Origin: Pezizomycotina sp. ARF18
Taxonomy: Eukaryota; Ascomycota
DNA: 64,000 bases
Direction: 5' to 3'
Assembly: GCA_002224055.1 (NCBI GenBank)
Contig: AZLU01000088.1
Location: 91,934 to 155,933 of the forward strand
Position 1 is the stretch's first letter. Each line of letters starts with the position of its first letter. Positions 10,991-21,390 of this stretch are shown in pieces. The translations under genes were made by a program, and so were the position numbers. Under the pieces are notes generated by a model. That model did no database searches. It had not been told where the DNA came from and saw only the letters and a list, made by a program, of their open reading frames with translations.

Positions 10991-12539
10991 TTTGTAATCG
11001 TGAATAGGAGATTTTTTATTTTTTTAAAAAAAAAAAAAAAAAAATCAATGAACGACCGGCGATATTTTGCTTCCCTTCCCTGGTATTTAAAGGATTGCGT
11101 ACCCATCATAGTGCGACCGCCGACTGCGACTTCCTGCAGATTCTATAAAGCCGAGGTTAAAAAAGGCCGGGCTTGGCAGACGATAGCGAATATACTAGGC
11201 TAAAAATAATAGCCAACGCGGACGGACGCAACAAGGTTAACCAAGCAGTAAAGTGTAGCCCAACGTATCGTATATCGTATCAAGGAGGATGTCTCTCGGT
11301 CTGGGTACCACTTGCAGAAAAACTACCAGTAGATCACGAGTCGTTTCTTAAGCTTCTATCATCCGACGCAATAACATTCACAATGAGTATTAGACTAATC
11401 GGCAGCTAAATAGACAAATTTGGTGTACGTGGGTTCGATTCTTTGTCCTTAAGTAGCGATAGATCGAGTAGGGCTTCGCTTGAGACTGGGTAGCCCCACT
11501 ACCCCAGAGGACAACCTTGTCTATACTTGACAAATTTTGCAAGTAATAAAAATTACGCATAATATCAAAAAAACAAAGGATTTACTACTTGCAAAAACGT
11601 TACTATTCGAATCCAATAATCAAAGATCGCAAGATCCCTGCATTACTAGGATATATAAATCTCTCGATTGTGGACGCGTCCACACGAAAAATCTCTGTGT
11701 AATCTTAGTCAATAATTTAACCCACTAAAGTATGCAGCTACAGAGAAGGAACCGCATATTTATCCGGACGATAGAGATTTTCAGATTCTCGCCCAATTAC
11801 GTTAGACCTCGTGCTCTGGTGCATCCACCGTGCTTCGACCTATAAATCGCGCCACGACAGTTTGGTATTCATGCACACCATAGGGATTTGATTATGCACC
11901 TTTGAATCATCCTTTTTATCGTACGATTTCTGAGGTCCTCTAGCAACTTTCTTGAGAGGCTAGAAATTCTCGTGTTCGTTTCGATCGTTGATAGAATCTT
12001 AGGTATATGAGACTCCGACTACTAATGGTTACAAGAATGCTACGAGACAATGTCGGTAGATATAGACTAGGATTCATTGCTACTAGAGTACTGCAGTAAA
12101 TGTGGCCAATATTTATAGACGGCACTCGTGATTGAGTATGTACTCTCTATGGGAAACAGAGAATCATCTAAAATCTTTCTTTGCTTGATGTCTTAGAATT
12201 GTAAGAGCATCTTGTTCGGCTAGAAATGGGTTAATACTGTGCAAACTACTACTTCATAAATGATATACCAGGGCATGGAAAGTATCGCCTCTTAAACCGA
12301 ACGGGCCGAAGCTATGCATGTAGCTATAGACAATTGGACGGCTTTGAGCCGAATAAATAGATTATTAGCAGTATCCATCATAATTATTCCTTAATTTTTA
12401 CCCCGTTGAAAAGCTGGCATCCATTTAACCACCAATGATACTTTTCTTTAGAGTGTGCAAGAGAATTCTGCCGTCATGTATACCAGAGCAAACATTTTGT
12501 CATTATAAAAACCATATTTATCCATCCAACCGTCCACCT
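10991..12539. other. AT-rich spacer
   Basis: Starts with an A19 tract at 11026-11044. A GGGTTCGATTC string near 11429 resembles a pol III B box but has no matching tRNA fold. No gene recognised. Confidence 0.4.
11026..11044. repeat. Poly-A tract, 19 bases
   Basis: Uninterrupted A run in the promoter of the thioesterase gene. Its length is unreliable in noisy reads. Confidence 0.9.
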
Positions 12540-13651
12540 TCAATCTTCAAACGAAACCACAAACTTCCCGCACATGCTCGGTTTCTCAAACTCCTTCAGC
12601 ATCTCGTTTATATCATCCAGCTTCCAAATCTTCGTTATACTCGTCTTGACCCCCTTCTTCGACGCGACGTCCATCATCTCCTTTGCCCCCTTCACGTCGA
12701 TCAGCAGCGACGATTTGATCGTAATATCCTTGAACACGAGCTTATTCGGGTTAACCTCCCAGCTCCCCTGCGGCAGCGAAACTACGACGATTACGCCGTG
12801 CATCGCTACAATATCCATACCGAACTTCAACGCACCCCGCGCGTCGCGCATACGACTACGCCGTCGACGCCAGAGTAACCCTTCATCGTCTTCCCCAGCT
12901 TCTCTTCGATACTCTTCAGCGCATCCTCCGGCGTCGTCTTCGCCGAATTAACAACGACATCCGCGGGAAGCGGAAAGTCGCTAGCCGTAACCATATCCAG
13001 CGCCGCATCCTTCACGTCGACTCCGACGACTTGATAACCCAGCGCCTTCGCGAATTGTATACCCAAGTGTCCCAACGCTCCCAGACCCACGATGGCGATT
13101 TTCGAGCCCGGTTCGAGATTACAGCTTTGATAGCTTGGTACACCGTCGGACCGGCACACATTAACGGGGCAGCTTGTACGAAAGAGATACCGTCGGGAAT
13201 GGGAACGGCGAACTCGCTGTCTAATTTCGCGTACTTCGCGAACGCGCCGTCGATGTGAAGCCGAAGTAACCGCCGAGCTTCTCGCAGTATTGCGGCGTGC
13301 CGCTCTTGCAGTCGGAGCACGAGTGGCAGGCGTACTGGAAGGATATCGCGCCGACGCCTACGTGTTATTGTTCTCCTTTTTAGTAAATTTTGTTGAGTGG
13401 AGGAGGTTTGGAGGTTGTAAAAAACTCACGTCACCGATTTTAAAGCTTGAACTTCGGGAGACTTTCGTGGAGCCGGTGATGGGAGCTCATGATCTCGTCG
13501 AGCCCCTGAGACGGTCATGTCGTGTGGCAGAATCCAGCTGCACCGATTTTGATGAGGAGGTCCTTGGGGCCGAGCGTGGGCTTGGGACGTCGTGGATGGT
13601 GTAGTGCATTTGGCCCTTCGTGAGGACCTGAGCTGCCTTCATGGTCGCCAT
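12540..13651 (-). CDS. Zinc-dependent medium-chain alcohol dehydrogenase, several frameshifts
   Basis: NAD-dependent alcohol/aldehyde oxidoreductase of the yeast ADH type, about 347 codons after splicing. Start chosen at ATG 13649-13651 (MATMKAAQVLTKGQMHY), not the upstream in-frame ATG at 13819. Blocks: LLIKIGAAGFCHT (catalytic zinc Cys); KIGD then an intron 13358-13429 (GTGAGT..TAG); structural-zinc pattern CHSCSDCKSGTPQYC (C-x2-C-x2-C-x7-C); AKYAKLDSEFAVPIPDGISF; MCAGPTVYQAIK; the cofactor fold IVGLGALGHLGIQFAKALGY with VVGVD, where Asp suggests NAD; GMDIVAMHGVIVVVSLPQG; end MCGKFVVSFED, stop 12540. At least five one-base shifts cut it, several at short homopolymers (one A missing at ATCAAA|GCTGT near 13125). 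Motifs and splice sites are intact, so the gene is probably functional in the organism. Confidence 0.85.
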
Positions 13652-15564
13652 TGGGAGCTGATATTTTGTATTAGATGGAATTGAGGATTGATATAATAGA
13701 GTAAGAGTAAAGAGATATGGAATGGAAGATAGTTGAAAGAAGGAATTGACTAGAAAGAAGGAAAGTTGTGGGGGGGGGGTGTGAAGATATTTATAGGCGC
13801 TACTTGGCCAATTAAACAATTCTGTGGGGGCGGGGTGGGGTTGGTGTCAAAATAGCGGGAGCAAAACCTACGTTTTACGATGTCGTATCACCGGAATTAC
13901 GACGATTCGAGCTACCTGCAGATAGCGCTTTTAGTAGCGGGGTTTATCGATAAAACGAAATCGTCATGGTATAAAAAAGATTAAAAGAATCAACATAATA
14001 ATAATAATAGTATAGAAAAGAATCCGCCGCCACAACGACACCTACGCCTGGGCCTTTTTCCAGAGCGTTAATATTTCTCCTTGTAACCAACAAAAGCGGA
14101 ATATCCAGGAATTGCCCGTCGATGATGATGGAGAGTGGATAAGTAAGTACTTATATAAACGAAGGGGAGCAAGCGGCGGTGCGACGAATTCGACTTGTGT
14201 AAAGCGGGAGAAGACATCCCTATAAGCTTGGTATATACCGAAGTGCTGCTCCTACAAGGAACTAGTCGCAAATATTTTAAGGAGAAGAGATCTAGAGTAT
14301 TTTCTATGGAATTTTGTATGAACCTAACCATATCGCTGACCTTTTTGCCCTCTCTTTTGTCTTCAAGCTTCCCCTCTCCTTTTTTTTTCACAAGATTTAA
14401 TTTCCTCGTTGAGAACTTAAGTAATCTTGAATGCTTATGCGAATCGTGGTAGAACCAGAACTCAAGTTCTATTTGCTGTAAGTACGTGATATCAGCGTCA
14501 AATGAAATGAGCTTTGCATTCCCCGCACGCGGCATTTAACTTAGACACATACGCGTCAACTGTGCCATCAAGTTTTGAGAAGGCCAATGTCAGTGAGTGT
14601 CCTGGAGCAGGAAGTAATTGCAAAAGCTCTATGTCACGTGACCGGGCCTGCCCGAGCTCGATACGAGGGTGTGCATAATAAAGATCGGAACTTTATCGTC
14701 CGCGCGGCCGGGAGATTTGGGTCGCCACCTGGCCATGCGGCTTAGATGAGGTAACTAAGGCGACATGAAAAGAACCCCACATTTCGTTGGACACGAAAGC
14801 ATGTCTGCTACCTCGTATAGCTTCTTCATATATGGTCTTCTGCTATTGGCAACAGGCGGATTTTTCGCAGGATTGAAGCAGCCACTGCTTTTAGAACTAC
14901 TATTAATCAGGGACGCGAGGTTCTAAGTGAATCGCCGTGCTGCTGTCCGCCTTGGCGTTCTCTAGACCTTTGGAGGCACTTGCTACACAGCAATTAGACT
15001 TCCTGTATCACAGTTATAATTATAAGAAAAAAAAAAAAAAAAAAAAAAAGTCAAACCTTAAAAAAACAAAGCACTGTAAAGTAACAACCCTCATCAGAAA
15101 ATTGCAGCTTGAGGCGGGTACAAGAATTTATTTACTCAATTTCTAAATGAACGTTTCTTATCCATTGGAAGTCGTTTTCATTCCCTTCTCACACCGAAAA
15201 GATTTCATCGCTCAATTTCTCTCAAATTTCGCGACTCTCTTTTGCATCGCGTTTCTCAACTTACACCGCTCGTTAAGATACGCCAGGAGATTCGCAACAT
15301 CTCAAATTCACGACTAACAGCCTACTTCCACACGCCGCTCTTAATCGACCTTCTACAACAACTCCAAGTTCAGTTCTAATCATGTCTTCGCCGTCCGACG
15401 CGAACCGAGAGAATCCCGCGCGTCCGCCCGTGGAGATAACCTGAGGAGAAGCTTTCGAGCTGTGCGGTAATTGATCCGACACGCTCGACAGCGATGCTAT
15501 CGAAGGAAGACGTTCAGGGGAGGAACAAGAATTTGAACAAGAGGGAGCTCCGGAGGAGCCTAGG
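13652..15564. other. Spacer with no recognised gene
   Basis: ADH promoter next to 13651. Open frames at 14068-14535 (minus) and 14195-14452 (plus) have no motif and overlap each other. A23 tract at 15027-15049. Confidence 0.4.
15027..15049. repeat. Poly-A tract, 23 bases
   Basis: Long A run in an intergenic region. Confidence 0.9.
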
Positions 15565-17720
15565 GTGGCGTCAGGGATGGCGCCGTTGTTGGAAACTACG
15601 GCCGATAGCCTGGAAAGCTTAGAGACATGCAGGACGGGGGGAGCAAATACAGTTCCGGCAGGCGAGCAGCGGGAGTACAGATGGGTGAAGCCCTCGCATC
15701 CAACATGCGAAAAGACCACTCCTCCTCTCGGCAGCTTGACGGAATTAACTTAAGGGCGTCTTCGGATAACGAAAGAATACGTGACGTCGAGTACAAGTTC
15801 ATAACCAGGCCTCAAAACTCCGCCACCTCTTCGCAGCTCATTGTCTTCGATAAGGCTCCACTTGATCTGCGTACGATCATTTATACCAAACCGCGCGCGC
15901 GGTATTCCGAGCGACCGGCTTCTCGCCTCCGTCGTATACGCGTCGAAGCGGTTCGCCGTTCCTCCAGTAAAATAGAACTTTCCCAGGCAATCCCAGAGAA
16001 CTGGCGCCTACAAATTCGATTATTTTTGAAGTCCGTAACATACCGATGGGCCAATGCCCTCGGGGAAGCAAGAAAATTTTCCAGGAAAGTGGTGCGACCC
16101 ACTATAAACTACGAGATATCATTACATCGGCTCAGGAGGTCTTTAACATGTATCGTCAAGTTCGGGGCGTTAGCACCCATACTGACGTCAAAGAATTAAC
16201 ATTTTTGGACCTTTAACTACGATTTTGTTCGTTATCCTGAAGCTTCGAAGTCCAATTAAATCTTCGTACGTCAAAAGAGCAGATGAGCAGAATACGGGAT
16301 GTGTGCTCAGGAATTGCTGCCGAAGTACAAGCAGCATCAATGAAGTTATCTATCGCCGCTACTATCATCGAGGAGGAGGAGCACGACGCCGCAGCGCCGA
16401 GATACGCCCCGCCGAAAGCATACACCGTCGACGATCCTTCTGAAGCTGACTTATTCGCAAGCGAAATTTGGAGTGAGTTCCCTTGGAGTACAAGTCAGTT
16501 TATCTCCAGAAGCGGACAGGATTGTACAGGAGAAGGACTTGAAAGCAGCAGCCCGAATCTAAAGGAGGGGGGTGGAGACTCCGGTGTTTCACCTTTGAAG
16601 CCGACGGGAGTTAGAGGCCCCGAGTTAGCCGATGCCGAAGAGTTTGCTTCTTGTGGGATAAGTACCAGTGCCGCGGTAACATTTGCGACCAGTACGCCTT
16701 GACGGAGGCTTTCGCTCTCGCACAAGCTTTCTCTCATTCCAGATCGAGATGGCTGAGAGAGCGAATTGCGGGTTTTACGGTACTATTTTCCTTCTAGCCC
16801 TTGCAAGATATTTTCTTAAGTATGGCTAAAATAACTGACCTGTTGTACACTGTGGCGAAAAGAGAATCCGAGAGTATCAAGATGCCGCCAGAAGATTTGG
16901 CATGGACAATTCTTTTTGCGAAGCTATCGGAGATGCTGAATTCTTCCAGCTCGTGTCGTCCAGGAGCATCTGGACCTGGATACGCCTTGCACCACAGCTG
17001 CAATTGCGTATCTGTATAGGCAAGTGAATCCCTTTGAAATAAAAACGGCGATTACAGCTCGTGTAAGGCACTAATGCAACTTGCCAAACCTTCGATACAG
17101 AGACGACGGCCAAGGCCCAGGGGGGAATTCCGAGGACTTGTCGACCTAGATATGTCGCAGCCGGGAGCAGTCTAAAAATCGAACCATCAAGCACTAACAC
17201 CTCGACTACGGATTCCAACACGAAGGAGAGTTCAGAAAACCATGGTACCGACATCGGAGATTCCGAATCCGTGAAGGTGGCTGCTGCCGTGGCTGATCGC
17301 CTGAAAAACCCGGATAATTATATATCATTATATCGGGTAATTCACCCACCTACTCGAGGCTTCCTTCGCCAGATATTCAGCCACCAGCGCGCCGACCGTG
17401 GGAACTAAACACACCGGGAGCGTGCGATTTCACGAAGCGATACGGAATTATTTCGCCGCCTGTCGATGCCTTGCAGAGTGTTACGCAAGACTGTGTAGGC
17501 GCATCGCCCAAGATAACGAATATTTGCATGCATCTGTCTTGTTTTGGGTTCAGAAGCAGGATCTGGACAGTGTCATCAACCGGTTTGAAGTTTCGGAAAC
17601 GGAGAACTGGCAAAAAGTATATTTCTACATCTCGGAGAGCTTGCTTCCCCTAGCAAAAGAACTTTGGCAACTCTGCCATCCGTCATATCGGGCTATGACT
17701 AAATTTTTTTTTTTTTTTTG
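15565..17720 (+). other. Coding-like region, unrecognised
   Basis: I cannot name this. GC content and codon texture rise compared with the flanks, and several protein-like stretches lie on the plus strand in different frames: acidic YTVDDPSEADLFASEIWSEF (16420-16480); ESVKVAAAVADRLKNPDNY (about 17270-17320); and the helical HEAIRNYFAACRCLAECYAR followed by NWQKVYFYISESLLPLAKEL (17430-17670). The minus strand also has open frames here (16495-16737, 16213-16425), so the strand is uncertain. It could be one frame-shifted multi-exon gene or two overlapping ones. Confidence 0.25.
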
Positions 17721-19430
17721 GATAGTTCGTTTTGTTAAACCGTCGGGGAGAACGAGTGCGATGGTCGGATGAGCTACGGCCCTACGCGCAAGCCAAGGTA
17801 CTGCAGGGATTGATATGTGGAGGAAACAGTCAGATGTATTGAGATTTGATCTCGCGAAATTTTTTTTTTTTTTTTTTTTTGTTCTCAATTGTGACGTGAC
17901 GCTGACCGTTCTATCTCCCTGACAGTATTTTGACATGGAGAGCCATAGCCAAGTGCGTCGATACAGATCGCAAACCGCCAGAACTTGGATCAAATATGTT
18001 TTAGGCATGAGTCGGCCTTTGAAATTCTTAACGATGTCGAACAACTATCGAAGGAATCTGAATAAAAACAAGATACAGAAGAAAAAGGTAAGGAGGCTGT
18101 TGCTAAACACCAAGGGATATATGAGGAGTCTACCGATCTATACAGGAATCGGCAAGCATGTATGATTTTTGCGTACTAATACGGGCGGAAACGTAGAATT
18201 TTTGCAACATTTTCTATATTTAGCTTGCACTTGCTATTAGGAGCTTGTTAACATATAATCGACTCCTATCGAAGGCACTTTAGAGGCTTCATATTTTCCT
18301 TGACGATGAGAATCAATCTTCAACTCAAAGGCTAACCGTTGAAAAGAAGGGATTAGGGCGGACATCTATCAATACAAGCACGAGAAGTGACGAAGGAAGG
18401 AAAGATAACTCAGATAAGAACTATATTAAGGCTACGAGCTTTCTTATAATTATGCGCTAAAGCGTGCTACGTATTCCTACGGGTAGAAGTAAGTACGCCC
18501 TTGATGTTGAGCCTCAAATTACGCCACCGCCACATAATCTCCAGATCTGGATCGCTATTTAATTTATTATTTTTTCCCTTGGCTTTTTCTTTTCCCCCCT
18601 CCCAAAAAAAATAAAATAAAATTAAAAAAAAAAAAATTAAAAAAAAAGAAGCCACTTTAAAATTCCAACGACAAAGAAACCACACAACACAATAAATAAA
18701 TAAAAAAAAAAAAAAAAAAAAAAAGGCTGATCCCTTAAGCCTGCAGATTTTCTCAACCATTGGCAGGCCTATCAGCTCCAACATCACGACCGTGAGTCTT
18801 CCCTTGCCTTCTGCCGTTTCCTGTGGTCTTTTAGCTTCTTGTTCTTGTGGAGCTTTCGAGCTCGTCTGCCTTGTTTTCCCCGCTTTATCCTGGTCGGTTT
18901 CTCTTTCGCTCGATTATTTTTCTCCATTTACCTGGTGGTTGGCGACACATTTCCTAAAGGAGACTTCCCGCTCTGCTCTCGACCATCAACCCAGCTCCCC
19001 TTCATCCTCTTTCGTGACGGCGACTCCGATCGCTCACAGGTTATACTCTCGAGATCACCTTATCTTCATATAGTATCGATATTCACGCGTTTTTCTTCTC
19101 GAGTTTTCAGAGGTTGTCTGTCAAGGCTGCTAACATTTATCCCCTTTTCTCACGTCATTATCTTTTTCAGTAGCCTCCTCTGCGATAAGCTTTTTTCCAA
19201 GACAAGACTCTCACACATACGGGCACACGATCGAACAAACGCTTCCCTCCGTCGTCTGCTCCCTATCACTCGCGTGCCCCTGCAGATCGCCGAAGGGAGC
19301 CGACGAAAGACCTCGAACCTGCTCGAGGCCGCCCTTCGACCACCATTGACTATATACTCTCAGCTGTCGTGGCTTCCAGTGCCGGGACACGTAACAAAAC
19401 CGGAGTCGCAGGGGCCGGAAAGGAGAGATG
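17721..19430. other. Spacer and probable 5' leader of the CK2 beta-prime gene
   Basis: Contains T and A runs at about 17705-17719, 17860-17880 and 18631-18724, then CT-rich DNA from 18790 typical of a fungal promoter/leader. Long frames at 18839-19435 look like low-complexity shadows. A GTAGGT donor near 19431 and a CAG acceptor at about 19570 suggest a leader intron. Confidence 0.4.
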
Positions 19431-19600
19431 GGTAGGTTTTGACCGCTCTTTCGAACTGCTTCTGTTCCTTTCGCGAGGTGCAGCTTGCAAGAATATTCTT
19501 GGACGAAATTACTATCCCCTTCGCGTAGTGCTAACTCGTTTGTTTCTTCCTTGCGTCACACTTCCATCAGCAGACAACCATCGCCTAGATCCTGAACACG

Positions 19601-20835
19601 ATGCCAACCCGAAGACTCGCCGAGGAGGACGTAGAAGAGGAAGAAGAAGAGGAAGAAGAAGAGGAAGAGGAGAAGAAGAAGAGGAGGAAGAAGACTCTAT
19701 GATGTCGGAATCGTGGATAACCAGCTTCTGCAGCATGATGGGGCACGAGTACTTCGCCGAAGTTTCGGAGGACTTTATCGAGGATGACTTCAACCTCACG
19801 GGCCTCGCGTCCATGGTGCCCATGTACAAGGAGGCGTTGGAGATGATCCTGGACGTCGAACCGGAAGCGAGCTCGTCGGAGCAGTCGGATATGGACCCGG
19901 ACCAGTCCGACGGGGGTTATAACCACTCCGGCAAGAAAAGGGGATGCGGTTCGGTGCGGGAGCGGAGAACTTGGGCTCGTGGAGTCGGCGCGGAAATGCT
20001 CTACGGGCTTATCCACAGCGGTACCTCTCCGGCCGGGATGCAGCAGATGTACGAGAAGTACCTCGCGGCGCACTTCGGACACTGTCCCCGGGTTTTACTG
20101 CGGCACGTCCCGCGTGCTGCCGTGCGGGTCGTCGGATACTCCAGGGGTGCACGGTCAAGCTCTACTGCCCCTGCTGCATGGACGTTTACATACCCCCTAA
20201 TTCGCGCTTCCAGACGGTCGACGGCGCGTACTTCGGGACGTCCTTCGCGTCGCTGTTCCTCATGACGTTCGGCGACGTCGAGGTCATGGCGCCTTCGCAT
20301 AAGACGCCTGGAGTCATACCGCCCCCGGGGGAGACCCGCATCCTCGTCGGCGACGGGGACCGCGACCGTTACGGCGAGCGGATCTCCCGGCGTGCTCAAC
20401 GCTTCGCGTTGCAGAACATAGCTCCGGGCTTGGGAGCGGGTCACCAGTACGACATGAAAATCTACGGCTTCAAGGTCTCGGAGAGGAGCAAGTCGGGTCC
20501 AGGATGAAGTGGCTGAGGAGCAGACGGACGACCTCAACGCCCTCGACGAGCAGACCAAGTGGGCAAAAAAGCGAGCCGGAAGAAGAAAAAGGGAGCTAAC
20601 GCGGGAGCGAAGGGGGTCGTCGACGGCTGCGGAAGGATCCGCTAAGACCGAAACCTCCGGGGCAGCAATCCCGATACGAAAACGCCGCAGCAGGAGGAGA
20701 GCAACCACCGAGAAGGGTCATGAAGAAGCCCGTTCGAAGGATAAGGCCAGAGGAAGCGAGATGATTGTTTCTTGGAATTTTCTCTCTACTTTATATACCG
20801 TTGCCCCCTCCAGCATTTTTCTTCGCTTCCTTTGA
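19601..20835 (+). CDS. CKB2: Casein kinase 2 regulatory beta-prime subunit (CKB2 type), several frameshifts
   Basis: Regulatory subunit of the CK2 tetramer, which binds and stabilises the catalytic alpha subunits. Blocks: ESWITSFCSMMGHEYFAEVS, EDFIEDDFNLTGL and VPMYKEALEMILDVEPE (19708-19866), an acidic serine-rich insert, AEMLYGLIH (from about 19993), MQQMYEKYLAAHFGHCPRV, the first zinc Cys pair continued in another frame as YCGTSRVLPCGSSDTPG, then TVKLYCPCCMDVYIPPNSRF with the second Cys pair, VDGAYFGTSFASLFLMTF, and the CKB2-specific end KIYGFKVSERSKSGP and MKWLR. The start is uncertain: ATG 19601 opens an E-rich frame that differs by one base from the main frame across a GAA/GAG repeat; ATG 19699 (MMSES) is the in-frame alternative. 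At least five shifts interrupt a gene that is highly conserved in fungi. The end (stop 20835) depends on the last frame; another frame stops about 20668. Confidence 0.85.
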
Positions 20836-20975
20836 AATAATTATACTATACACGCTTTTATAAAATCCCTCCTATCATGGTTTCCCTTTGTCTTTTAATT
20901 TTCTTTTCCTTACCCCTCTGATATAATGGTGGCCTGTAAAAATTTTTTCTCTCATTCTTGTTAAAAATATATGTA

Positions 20976-21390
20976 GGTGTTATGGCGATGGGATCTCATG
21001 GGCAAAGAAAAAAAAGTTTCAACTTTTTCCTAACAATGCTCTTACTTTCCTTTATCTATTGTCTTTTCCTTAATTATCCTTTTTTACACTTTTTTTTAAA
21101 CTTCTTTATCCTCTTTCGGAACACTTTTTTTTAGCCTGTCATCTCACTATGGATTACGATTACATTGCGATACAATTTTCGGTGTGTATGGCGATGGGAT
21201 CTCATGGGCAAAAAAGAAAAAGTTTCAACTTTTCCTAACAATGCTCTTACTTCCCTTATCTATTGTCTTTTCCCTTAAATTATCCTTTTTTACACTTTTT
21301 TTTAAACTTCTTTATCCCTCTTCGGAACACTTTTTTCTTTAGCCTGTCATTCTCACTATGGATTACGATTACATTCGCGATACAATTTTC
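20976..21390. repeat. Head-to-tail tandem duplication (205 and 210 bp)
   Basis: Copy 1 is 20976-21180 and copy 2 is 21181-21390, both running from GGTGT..TATGGCGATGGGATC to GATACAATTTTC. Almost all differences are one- or two-base length changes, mostly in homopolymers: TCATCTCAC against TCATTCTCAC, ACATTGCG against ACATTCGCG, TTCCTTAATT against TTCCCTTAAATT. It lies in the 3' flank of the CK2 gene. Confidence 0.95.

Noticed and set aside
11425-11445. B-box-like GGGTTCGATTC, possible tRNA or SINE
   Set aside because: No A box or cloverleaf upstream and no repeated copies seen in the window.
12540-13651. Calling the ADH gene a true pseudogene
   Set aside because: All breaks are one-base shifts with intact zinc, cofactor and splice motifs, as in unrelated housekeeping genes of the window; sequence error is simpler.
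18839-19435. 198-codon plus-strand frame upstream of CK2
   Set aside because: Low-complexity Ser/Phe/Arg reading of a CT-rich leader; no motif, and it ends in a probable leader-intron donor.
19585-20082. 165-codon minus-strand frame with poly-Ser
   Set aside because: Antisense shadow of the CK2 beta-prime gene and its GAA repeat.
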